From Marinococcus luteus (GTDB taxonomy: Bacteria > Bacillota > Bacilli > Bacillales > Marinococcaceae): a stretch of DNA of 58,825 nt. Every line of letters starts with the position of its first letter. Positions within the stretch are counted from its first letter, which is position 1. Under the pieces are notes generated by a model that was not told where the DNA came from, did not search any database, and saw only the letters and a program-made list of their open reading frames with translations. The position numbers were made by a program, and so were the translations under genes. Positions 51,647-58,825 of the stretch are shown here, piece after piece. The stretch lies in contig NZ_FNNC01000008.1 of the NCBI RefSeq assembly GCF_900106595.1, positions 1-58,825 of the forward strand. Direction: 5' to 3'.

Positions 51647-51655
51647 ATCTTTAAC

Positions 51656-53044
51656 TTATCTAAGCGGAGCCGGATCAAGTGCAGCATCGAGTGCTTCTTC
51701 AAGTGTTTTGACGCCTACTACCTGAATGCCTTCCGGAAATGTCCAGCCGCCGATATTCTTCGATGGAATAATCGCCCGCGAAAACCCGAGCTTCGCTGCT
51801 TCTTTCACGCGCTCCTCCACCCGGGAAATACGCCGGATTTCTCCGGTAAGGCCGACTTCTCCCATAACAATGTCGCCCGGGTTCGTGGATTGATTCCGAA
51901 AGCTCGAAGCAACACATATAGCAATCCCAAGGTCGACTGCCGGCTCGTCGAGCTTCACTCCCCCGGCGACGTTAATATAGGCATCCTGGTTTTGAAGAAG
52001 CATGCCAAGACGCTTTTCAAGCACTGCCATCAGCAACGCAATCCGGTTCTGGTCAATTCCTGTAGCTGTCCGGCGCGGATAAGCATAGCTGGTAGGAGCG
52101 ATCAGCGCCTGCAGTTCTACAAGCACCGGCCGGGTTCCTTCCAAAGAAGCTACGACAGCTGATCCCGAAGTACCTTCCGTGCGCTCTTCGAGAAAAATTT
52201 CTGAAGGATTTGTTACTTCCTTCAGCCCTGCCTCCTTCATTTCAAAGATCCCGATTTCATTCGTCGAGCCAAATCTATTTTTAACAGCCCGTAAAATCCG
52301 GTACGTATTATGCTGTTCGCCTTCAAAATAAAGCACGGAATCCACCATATGCTCGAGCATTTTCGGCCCGGCAATTGATCCCTGCTTAGTCATATGGCCA
52401 ACAACAAATACAGCAATGCCTTGATTTTTTGCAATGTGCATAAACGTCGACGTTGATTCACGCACCTGTGCTACGCTTCCGGGCGCCGACTGGATTTCAT
52501 CCGAATGGACGGTCTGAATCGAATCGATAATCACAAGATCTGGCTTCACTTCCTCCATCGCCGCTTCGATCCGCTCCATATTTGTTTCTGTAAAGACAAA
52601 CAGCGTATCTGCTTCCACACCGAGCCGTTCTGCTCTCATTTTCGTCTGCTTGACCGATTCCTCTCCGGAAACATAGAGGACACGGTACTTCTGAGAAGCA
52701 AGCAGAGCAGAAACCTGCAGAAGCAGCGTTGACTTCCCAATCCCCGGGTCTCCCCCGACCAACACGAGTGACCCGGGCACGATGCCTCCGCCTAATACTC
52801 TGTTTAGTTCGCCTACAGATGTTGAAATGCGGTTTTCCTTTTCTCCGGTTACCTGGGTAATCGGTGTCGGTTTGTCAGCTTCGCTGAATACATTTGCCGC
52901 CGGGCGGCGGCTTGATTTCGATGCCGGTGCTTCTTTTTCCTCTACCATCCTATTCCAGTTGCTGCAGGCCGGACAGCGTCCCATCCACTTTTGGGTTTCG
53001 TACCCGCACTCCTGGCAGACAAATTTTGTTTTTGCTTTTGCCAT
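51656..53044 (-). CDS. radA: DNA repair protein RadA
   Basis: RadA/Sms processes recombination intermediates as a hexameric helicase. The 462-residue protein has a C4 zinc finger (CQECG..CPAC near residue 10-30), Walker [11 protein letters not shown] near residue 95, the RadA-specific KNRFGST, and a C-terminal Lon-protease-like domain ([20 protein letters not shown]). It follows clpC but is separated from it by a strong terminator; I see no clear promoter of its own. Confidence 0.96.
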   Translation of the reverse strand: MAKAKTKFVCQECGYETQKWMGRCPACSNWNRMVEEKEAPASKSSRRPAANVFSEADKPTPITQVTGEKENRISTSVGELNRVLGGGIVPGSLVLVGGDPGIGKSTLLLQVSALLASQKYRVLYVSGEESVKQTKMRAERLGVEADTLFVFTETNMERIEAAMEEVKPDLVIIDSIQTVHSDEIQSAPGSVAQVRESTSTFMHIAKNQGIAVFVVGHMTKQGSIAGPKMLEHMVDSVLYFEGEQHNTYRILRAVKNRFGSTNEIGIFEMKEAGLKEVTNPSEIFLEERTEGTSGSAVVASLEGTRPVLVELQALIAPTSYAYPRRTATGIDQNRIALLMAVLEKRLGMLLQNQDAYINVAGGVKLDEPAVDLGIAICVASSFRNQSTNPGDIVMGEVGLTGEIRRISRVEERVKEAAKLGFSRAIIPSKNIGGWTFPEGIQVVGVKTLEEALDAALDPAPLR

Positions 53045-53117
53045 ACGATCCTCCTCTTTTACTACGAGCTGTATTCATTCCCGTTTCGATCCCGCGAGTT
53101 TTTTGTTCATAAAAAGA

Positions 53118-53163
53118 GAAACAGCTGCCCCCTGACATCAATATGCCACAAGGCAGCTGTTTC
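53118..53163 (-). terminator. terminator of the ctsR-clpC operon
   Basis: A perfect 12-bp stem, GAAACAGCTGCC/GGCAGCTGTTTC, starts 10 bp after the clpC stop and is followed by CTCTTTTT on the minus strand. Confidence 0.87.
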
Positions 53164-53173
53164 GAGTATAGAT

Positions 53174-55630
53174 TTATTGCGCTTTTGCTGTGCCAGTATT
53201 CGTTTCAACAATAAACTCGTCGTCTTTCACGTCAATCACAGCGGTATTACCTTCTTCAAGCGTGCCTTTAAGCAGTTCATCAGACAAACGGTCTTCCACG
53301 TGACGCTGCAGAGCACGTCTGAGCGGCCGGGCCCCGTATTCAGGATCAAAACCTTCATCAGCAATTTTATCGAGAGCTGCATCGGTAATTTCAATGCTGA
53401 TACCGTGCTCTTCCACACGTTTTTTAAGCTGCTCTGTCATTAAGCGCACAATCTTTTTGATGTGCTCTTTTTCCAGGCTGTGGAAGACAATGATTTCATC
53501 CAGGCGGTTAATAAATTCAGGCCGGAACGTGTTTTTCAGTTCGCCCATGATTTTATCCCGCATATCATCGAATTTCTGCTCAGTGGACTGGGCCGCAAAG
53601 CCGACGCTTTTATTTTGACGCAGAGTGCTTGCCCCGACGTTCGATGTCAGGATCAGCGCTGTATTTCTAAAGTCGACCCGGCGTCCTTTGGAGTCGGTAA
53701 GAAAACCGTCTTCAAGTACTTGAAGCAGAATGTTAAATACTTCCGGGTGAGCTTTTTCAATTTCGTCCAGCAAAATCACGGAGTACGGATTGCGGCGCAC
53801 TTTTTCTGTCAGCTGGCCGCCTTCTTCATAGCCGACATAGCCTGGAGGAGAACCAACCAGACGGCTCGTCGCGTGCCGTTCCATATATTCGGACATATCG
53901 ATCCGGATAATCGACTCTTCATCGCCAAATAACGTTTCTGCCACAGCGCGTGCCAGTTCTGTTTTACCTACACCGGTAGGCCCGAGGAAGATAAAGGAGC
54001 CGATCGGCCGTTTTGGATCTTTCAAGCCGGCACGGGCACGGCGCACTGCTTTGGAAATAGCGTTAACTGCTTCGTCCTGGCCAACGACCCGGTTATGCAG
54101 AATATCTTCCATATGAAGCAGACGGTCCGTTTCTTCTTCTGCAAGTTTGGATACCGGTACGCCTGTCCAGCTTGAAACCACCTGAGCGATATCTTCTGTC
54201 GTAATCGCAGAGTTTTCCTGTCCCTGCTTTTCTTTCCATTCATTTTTCATTTCTTCGACTTCTGCACGCAGCCGCTGTTCGGAATCACGGAGTGAGGCAG
54301 CTTTTTCGAATTCCTGGCTCTGAACTGCCGCATCTTTTTCCTTGCGCGTTTCTTCGAGGTTCTGCTCGAGTTCTTTCAGATTCGGTGGCGCTGTATAAGA
54401 ACGCAGGCGCACCCGTGAACCTGCTTCGTCGATTAAGTCGATTGCTTTATCCGGCAGGAAACGGTCCGAAATGTAACGGTCCGATAATTTTACTGCCTGT
54501 TCAATCGCCTCGTCCCCGATAGTTACCCGGTGATGAGCTTCGTAACGGTCTCTCAGACCGGCAAGAATTTGAATGGATTCTTCAAGTGTCGGTTCGTTCA
54601 CTTGAATTGGCTGGAAACGGCGCTCAAGCGCGGCATCCTTTTCAATATACTTGCGGTATTCATCCAGGGTGGTCGCACCGATGCACTGAAGCTCTCCGCG
54701 TGCGAGTGACGGCTTCAGGATGTTCGAAGCATCGATTGCACCTTCTGCACCGCCGGCACCAATTAATGTATGCAGTTCATCAATGAACAGCAGCACATTT
54801 CCGGACTGACGAATTTCTTCCATTACTTTCTTCAAACGGTCTTCAAATTCACCGCGGTATTTCGTACCAGCAACAACGGTACCCATATCGAGAGTCATAA
54901 CCCGCTTATTGCGGAGCGTTTCCGGCACTTCATTGGAAACGATCGACAGTGCCAGGCCTTCAGCGATAGCTGTTTTACCTACACCAGGCTCCCCGATAAG
55001 AACCGGGTTGTTTTTTGTCCGGCGGCTTAATACCTGAATAACACGTTCAATTTCCTGGCTTCTTCCGATCACTGGATCAAGGCCTTCTTCTTTCGCTACT
55101 GCCGTCAGGTCTCTTGCTAAACTGTCAAGAGTCGGCGTATTGGCGCTTCCTCCTGCTCCTGGAGCCTGCTGGCTTCCAGAACTCGAAGCCCCTTCATTGC
55201 TTCCGAGAAGCTGAAGTACCTGCTGGCGGGCTTTGTTCAGGCTCACCCCGAGATTATTCAGTACCCGGGCTGCAACGCCTTCTCCTTCACGAATTAAGCC
55301 TAGCAGAATATGCTCTGTGCCAACATAGGAATGGCCAAGTTTTCTTGCCTCATCCATGGAAAGCTCAATAACTTTTTTCGCCCGGGGAGTATAATGAATC
55401 GTTTTAGAGCCCTGCTGACCGGTGCCGATAAGGGTTTCCACCTCCTGCTGAATCTGGTCTGTATCCAAATTCAGTGCCTGGAGAGCTTTTGCAGCGATAC
55501 CCTCACCTTCACGCACTAAACCGAGCAGAATATGCTCTGTTCCTATATTATTATGGCCAAGGCGGATAGCTTCTTCCTGAGCTAGCGCCAATACTTTTTG
55601 CGCTCGTTCTGTAAAACGGCCGAACATCAT
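53174..55630 (-). CDS. clpC: ATP-dependent Clp protease ATP-binding subunit ClpC
   Basis: ClpC unfolds proteins for ClpP and, with MecA or arginine phosphorylation by McsB, degrades regulators such as CtsR. The 818-residue AAA+ protein has the N-domain repeats ([16 protein letters not shown]), D1 Walker A GEPGVGKT near residue 210, the middle domain with the UVR-like [11 protein letters not shown]2 GPTGVGKT near residue 550, and the ClpP-binding loop VGF (NKSVGFAAQ). It is the last gene of the CtsR operon. Confidence 0.97.
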   Translation of the reverse strand: MMFGRFTERAQKVLALAQEEAIRLGHNNIGTEHILLGLVREGEGIAAKALQALNLDTDQIQQEVETLIGTGQQGSKTIHYTPRAKKVIELSMDEARKLGHSYVGTEHILLGLIREGEGVAARVLNNLGVSLNKARQQVLQLLGSNEGASSSGSQQAPGAGGSANTPTLDSLARDLTAVAKEEGLDPVIGRSQEIERVIQVLSRRTKNNPVLIGEPGVGKTAIAEGLALSIVSNEVPETLRNKRVMTLDMGTVVAGTKYRGEFEDRLKKVMEEIRQSGNVLLFIDELHTLIGAGGAEGAIDASNILKPSLARGELQCIGATTLDEYRKYIEKDAALERRFQPIQVNEPTLEESIQILAGLRDRYEAHHRVTIGDEAIEQAVKLSDRYISDRFLPDKAIDLIDEAGSRVRLRSYTAPPNLKELEQNLEETRKEKDAAVQSQEFEKAASLRDSEQRLRAEVEEMKNEWKEKQGQENSAITTEDIAQVVSSWTGVPVSKLAEEETDRLLHMEDILHNRVVGQDEAVNAISKAVRRARAGLKDPKRPIGSFIFLGPTGVGKTELARAVAETLFGDEESIIRIDMSEYMERHATSRLVGSPPGYVGYEEGGQLTEKVRRNPYSVILLDEIEKAHPEVFNILLQVLEDGFLTDSKGRRVDFRNTALILTSNVGASTLRQNKSVGFAAQSTEQKFDDMRDKIMGELKNTFRPEFINRLDEIIVFHSLEKEHIKKIVRLMTEQLKKRVEEHGISIEITDAALDKIADEGFDPEYGARPLRRALQRHVEDRLSDELLKGTLEEGNTAVIDVKDDEFIVETNTGTAKAQ

Positions 55631-55660
55631 GTTGCACGCACCTCCTACGCATTGGTAAAT

Positions 55661-56725
55661 CTATAGTTCAAGTTTTATTCTTTCACGGATCACATTTGCC
55701 CGTCTTATATCTGCTTCTTCCTGAGTCAGCGATTCTCCTGCATACTGTTCAAGAAAACCAGGCTGCGTCAGTAACATAAGTTCATTTAAAATATTACCCG
55801 AAATCCCTTTAATTAAATCCAGATCGATACCAAGCCTTACATCTGATAAACGGTTGGCAGCCTCTTTAGTCGTCATCGTGCGGCTGTAAGCAAGGATTCC
55901 GTAGGACCTGAACACCCGGTCTTCGAGCTTCACCCTTGAAGAGATGAGCAGAGACTCACGTGCATGACGTTCTCTTTGAATCACCTGCATTACTACGCCA
56001 CGCAGATCTTCAATGATATCTTTTTCAGATTTTCCCAATGTCATCTGGTTGGAAATTTGAAAAAGGTTGCCGAGTGCTTCACTGCCTTCTCCATAAATGC
56101 CTCTTACGACCAGGCCAAGCTGATGAATAGCCGGAAGAATACGACTGAGTTGGTTGGTCCATACTAAAGCAGGCAGGTGTACCATTACCGAAGCTCTCAT
56201 ACCTGTTCCTACATTTGTCGGGCAGCTTGTTAAGTAACCGAGCCGTTCGTCAAAGGCATAGGTAAGGTTTGCTTCCGCCCAATCATCCAGACGGTCAGCT
56301 TCATTATAACATTCTTCAAGCTGCATGCCGTTACTCAGACATTGAAGACGCAAATGATCTTCCTCATTAACCATAATACTGATTGATTCATCGTTATTCA
56401 AAAGAACAGCACTATGTTCCGTGTTTTTTATTAAATACGGGCTGACAAGATGTTTTTCCACCAGTACCTGCCGTTCATTCGGACGAAGCTCATTCATATT
56501 CAACGCTTCAAGAGAGCCCACTTTTTCTGATTGGTTCAACAGAGTGGAGGAAGCATAGCGCAGAAGTGTTGCACTTGCTTCTTCTGAAGCAAAAACAGGG
56601 AAGGGATACTGCTCTATATTACGAGCAAGCCGGATCCGGGTGCTGAGAGCAATATCGCCTTCCGGTCCCGGTCCTTCCTGCATCCACGGGCTGATCGCTT
56701 CTGAAAAAAAGTGTTCGGATGCCAT
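55661..56725 (-). CDS. mcsB: protein-arginine kinase McsB
   Basis: McsB phosphorylates arginines to tag proteins for ClpC-ClpP. The 354-residue guanido-kinase fold has LSTRIRLARNIEQYPFP near residue 27, the catalytic loop region NEEDHLRLQCLSNGM and SCPTNVGTGMRASVMVHLPAL with its conserved Cys. A DIRRA motif near the C-terminus resembles the pArg-binding RDxxRA allosteric site. It overlaps mcsA by one base. Confidence 0.96.
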   Translation of the reverse strand: MASEHFFSEAISPWMQEGPGPEGDIALSTRIRLARNIEQYPFPVFASEEASATLLRYASSTLLNQSEKVGSLEALNMNELRPNERQVLVEKHLVSPYLIKNTEHSAVLLNNDESISIMVNEEDHLRLQCLSNGMQLEECYNEADRLDDWAEANLTYAFDERLGYLTSCPTNVGTGMRASVMVHLPALVWTNQLSRILPAIHQLGLVVRGIYGEGSEALGNLFQISNQMTLGKSEKDIIEDLRGVVMQVIQRERHARESLLISSRVKLEDRVFRSYGILAYSRTMTTKEAANRLSDVRLGIDLDLIKGISGNILNELMLLTQPGFLEQYAGESLTQEEADIRRANVIRERIKLEL

Positions 56726-57294
56726 CAGCTGTCTCCCTCCCTTCCCTGAAACTGCTTTTCAAGGGTACGGATTTCGTCTCGTAATTCCGCAGCTTTTTCA
56801 AACTCTTCATTTTGGACGAGAATGTTAATCTGGCGTTTTTTCTCCTCCAGCTCCCTTTGGGCATGCAGCTTCTCGTGCCTGTGTTTTGGAACTTTACCGG
56901 TATGATTGGTATTGCCGCTGTGCACCCGGCGAAAAACAGGAGTCAGCTTCGATTCAAATGCGTGATAACAATGCGCACAGCCCAAACGACCAGTTTTAGT
57001 GAACTGCTTATACGTCAGTCCGCAGTTGTCGCATGTCAGCGGCCTGTTTGCTTTTTTCGGCTGTTTTTTTTCAGCGTTTCCAGCAGTACTGGGCTGATCC
57101 ATATTTAATAAGTCCGACAATAAGTCCTGGATTGTATAGCCGCCCGCAGCCGACATGAAAGAATGCTCCGTTTCAGAAGATTCCCCCTGTTCTTTTGCAC
57201 ACTCTTCGCATAAATGAAGCTCTGTTTTAGCCCCATTGACGATTTTCGTGTAATGCAAAGAGGCCGGGCGCTGACCGCAATTCTGACAGATCAT
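56725..57294 (-). CDS. mcsA: McsA, zinc-finger activator of McsB
   Basis: McsA binds and activates McsB and protects CtsR. The 189-residue protein has paired CxxC motifs (MICQNCG with CEECAKE, and TCDNCG with GCAHCYHAF), each pair forming a zinc finger. The C-terminal UVR motif (NEEFEKAAELRDEIRTLEKQF) matches the ClpC middle domain. The start is ATG 57294. It lies between ctsR (14 bp) and mcsB. Confidence 0.95.
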   Translation of the reverse strand: MICQNCGQRPASLHYTKIVNGAKTELHLCEECAKEQGESSETEHSFMSAAGGYTIQDLLSDLLNMDQPSTAGNAEKKQPKKANRPLTCDNCGLTYKQFTKTGRLGCAHCYHAFESKLTPVFRRVHSGNTNHTGKVPKHRHEKLHAQRELEEKKRQINILVQNEEFEKAAELRDEIRTLEKQFQGREGDS

Positions 57295-57308
57295 ATATCT
57301 TCCCTCCC

Positions 57309-57773
57309 CTATTCATAGCGCAGACTTTCTATCATAGCTTGCATGATCCGCGCACGAACAATATCCCTTTCTTCTGGATACTTTAAGGCCAGTATAGACC
57401 TATCAACTGCCGCAAGCATCAAATTTGCTTCACGCTTATTTACCACTTTTTCCTCAAACAAACGCATAATAACGCTCTCTGCCGTTCTTTGATCAATACC
57501 GTGTCCTACAAGATCTGAAACTTGCCGAAGCAGTTCTGCGTGATCTGAAATTTTAGCCCTTGTAATTCGTATATACCCGCCACCACCACGTTTACTCTCT
57601 ACTACATAGCCTTTTTCAATAGTAAAACGCGTGCTTATGACATAATTAATCTGGGAGGGGACACACTCAAAGCGCTTTGCAAGTTCACTTCTTTTAATTT
57701 CAATTAGATCCTGTTCACTCTGTGTTAAAATTTGTTTCAAGTAATTTTCAATAACATCAGACATGCTTTTCAT
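57309..57773 (-). CDS. ctsR: class III stress-gene repressor CtsR
   Basis: CtsR represses clp genes until heat inactivates it and McsB-ClpCP removes it. The 154-residue protein has the winged helix (IKRSELAKRFECVPSQINYVISTRF) with the temperature-sensing wing ESKRGGGGYIRI (four glycines) near residue 64. ATG 57773 follows AGGAGG by 8 nt. It is first in ctsR-mcsA-mcsB-clpC and has a perfect CtsR box in its own promoter, so it is autoregulated. Confidence 0.96.
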   Translation of the reverse strand: MKSMSDVIENYLKQILTQSEQDLIEIKRSELAKRFECVPSQINYVISTRFTIEKGYVVESKRGGGGYIRITRAKISDHAELLRQVSDLVGHGIDQRTAESVIMRLFEEKVVNKREANLMLAAVDRSILALKYPEERDIVRARIMQAMIESLRYE

Positions 57774-57826
57774 TCCCGCGACCTCCTCTCCGCCCCGGTT
57801 CGTCTTGCTATTATCAAAAAATTGAT

Positions 57827-57843
57827 TTTGACTATCTTTGACT
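57827..57843 (-). promoter_or_regulatory. CtsR operator (AGTCAAAGATAGTCAAA)
   Basis: The minus-strand heptad repeat fits the consensus RGTCAAANANRGTCAAA at every position. It lies immediately after the -10 of the ctsR promoter, covering the expected transcription start. Confidence 0.93.
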
Positions 57844-57845
57844 AT

Positions 57846-57874
57846 AATATATAATATTATTCAACTGTTTTCAA
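57846..57874 (-). promoter_or_regulatory. sigma-A promoter of ctsR-mcsA-mcsB-clpC (TTGAAA-N17-TATATT)
   Basis: On the minus strand -35 TTGAAA (57869-57874) and -10 TATATT (57846-57851) have a 17-bp spacer. The operator starts 2 bp downstream of the -10. Confidence 0.85.
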
Positions 57875-57896
57875 GCTAGAGGAAGGCAAAATGAAA

Positions 57897-57932
57897 AATC
57901 CGCCCTGTGATATATTAATCATAGGACGGATT
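57897..57932 (-). terminator. terminator overlapping the end of the MgtC/SapB gene
   Basis: AATCCG/CGGATT and CCTGTGAT/ATCATAGG pair into a long stem with one mismatch and one G-U, followed on the minus strand by five T's. The upper arm includes the last five codons and stop of the MgtC-family gene. Confidence 0.8.
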
Positions 57933-58625
57933 CAGCTCTATTTCTTTTATGCTCTCTATTTTATATAAAGACTGATACAGTTCTGTTTCAGCTATCCCAT
58001 CCGGCAGTTGAATTTTAATATAATAATGAAGGAGAAGTGCTTCATCATTATCAAATTCCTTACCCTTAATTTTTTGAACTTGAACTTTCATACTCTCCAG
58101 ACGTTGAATCGTCTCGCCGAGCTCGTTTGCTTTTTTGTCCATAGCTATAAACAATACGTCCGTATCAGAAACGTTTTTAAACCATTTGTCTACGTGGCTT
58201 AAAAAGATAAGACTTGTCAATACAAGGACCGTCGCGGCAATACCAGCAAAAAACATGCCTGCTCCTATAGTCAAGCCGATAGCAGCGACTATCCATATGG
58301 AAGCAGCGGTAGTCAGCCCCCGGATAGAAGCACCTTGGACTATAATGGTACCAGCGCCAAGGAAGCCAATCCCGCTTATTACATAAGAAGCCAGACGTGA
58401 AGGATCATAAGCAACCAGATCCCCATTTTGGTTTAAATAATCCTGAAAGCCAAATAAAGCAAGCAGCATTACTAAACAGGATCCGGTCCCAACCAGCATG
58501 TGGGTTCGAAAACCAGCTGGATGGCCTTTCGATTCCCGCTCAATTCCTATAACTCCCGCCAAAAAGGCAGCAAGAATTAAACGAATGAGTATAGTGATTG
58601 ATTCATATTCCATCCACTGCTCCAT
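57915..58625 (-). CDS. MgtC/SapB-family membrane protein
   Basis: The protein of 236 residues has five hydrophobic segments with the family motif GIERESKGHPAGFRTHMLVG near residue 27 and a SYVISGIGFLGAGTII segment. A cytosolic ACT-like C-terminal domain (DVLFIAMDKKANELGETIQRLESMK) follows. Bacillus MgtC/SapB proteins are often near magnesium or acid-stress functions; some MgtC proteins inhibit F-type ATPase. The role here is unknown. ATG 58625 is preferred because AAAGGA lies about 10 nt upstream; GTG 58634 abuts it. Confidence 0.85.
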   Translation of the reverse strand: MEQWMEYESITILIRLILAAFLAGVIGIERESKGHPAGFRTHMLVGTGSCLVMLLALFGFQDYLNQNGDLVAYDPSRLASYVISGIGFLGAGTIIVQGASIRGLTTAASIWIVAAIGLTIGAGMFFAGIAATVLVLTSLIFLSHVDKWFKNVSDTDVLFIAMDKKANELGETIQRLESMKVQVQKIKGKEFDNDEALLLHYYIKIQLPDGIAETELYQSLYKIESIKEIELNPSYD

Positions 58626-58646
58626 CCGAGTCACATCCTTTCATTT

Positions 58647-58675
58647 ATTATATCCTATCTTTTTTACTTTGTTTA
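58647..58675 (-). promoter_or_regulatory. possible promoter of the MgtC/SapB gene (TAAACA-N17-TATAAT)
   Basis: On the minus strand a perfect -10 TATAAT (58647-58652) has a poor -35 TAAACA (58670-58675) at 17 bp. It lies between the rRNA terminator and the gene. Confidence 0.55.
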
Positions 58676-58693
58676 AAGCTCCCTCATATAAAA

Positions 58694-58725
58694 AAACCGC
58701 CTCCCTCCGAAAAGGGAAACGGTTT
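58694..58725 (-). terminator. rRNA operon terminator after 5S
   Basis: AAACCG/CGGTTT with an inner CCCT/AGGG stem is followed on the minus strand by seven T's. It begins about 5 bp after the 5S gene and closes the upstream rRNA operon. Confidence 0.88.
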
Positions 58726-58730
58726 AACTC

Positions 58731-58825
<95 letters not shown>

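Overview
This window is a core-genome segment of a low-GC Gram-positive spore former, most likely a member of the Bacillaceae (possibly a haloalkaliphile; I cannot fix the genus). The evidence is the gene order, which matches the Bacillus subtilis rrnJ/W-to-rrnI region almost gene for gene, together with a cysteine T-box, an L10-leader attenuator, CtsR/McsA/McsB/ClpC, SigH and SD-rich starts with occasional TTG/GTG codons. Nearly everything is on the minus strand, so transcription runs from right (58.8 kb) to left (1). The right edge is the 3' part of a 5S rRNA gene and the left edge is the 5' end of a 16S rRNA gene. The segment therefore spans the interval between two co-directional rRNA operons.

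Read in the direction of transcription: (1) 5S rRNA and its terminator, then an MgtC/SapB membrane protein. (2) The CtsR-controlled stress operon ctsR-mcsA-mcsB-clpC, then radA and the PIN/TRAM protein YacL. The usual neighbour disA is absent. (3) ispD-ispF-gltX, a Cys T-box, cysE-cysS-mrnC-rlmB-rae1, then sigH on its own promoter. (4) glpF-glpK with a catabolite-repression (cre) site over the promoter, sitting between sigH and secE where Bacillus normally has rpmG. (5) secE-nusG, rplK-rplA, the L10 leader, rplJ-rplL, an RsmC-like methyltransferase, rpoB-rpoC. (6) The str operon (L7Ae-like protein, rpsL, rpsG, fusA, tufA). (7) The S10-spc-alpha cluster from rpsJ to rplQ, including secY, adk, a KOW protein, infA and rpmJ. 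rpsN (S14) and map (methionine aminopeptidase) are missing from their usual slots. (8) ecfA1-ecfA2-ecfT-truA and rplM-rpsI. (9) A short accessory zone with a YdeI-family gene on the plus strand, a cysteine-free Mrp/SalA ATPase, a HAD phosphatase on the plus strand, and the tandem promoters of the next rRNA operon.

Most genes form one growth-linked set: ribosome, RNA polymerase, translation factors, secretion, tRNA charging and proteostasis. The unusual material is between genes. The best candidate for something undescribed is a strongly structured stretch of about 200 nt with its own sigma-A promoter, at the place of the missing map gene and upstream of the KOW protein and infA. Others are an independent promoter-terminator unit of about 65 nt upstream of secE, a 13-bp direct repeat in the long rpoB leader, two related CCGGCACC-type hairpins in the ribosomal operons, and stem-loops in the rpsK-rpoA and rplK-rplA gaps. 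At the protein level, adenylate kinase has lost its zinc-binding lid cysteines and the Mrp/SalA protein has no cysteines at all.
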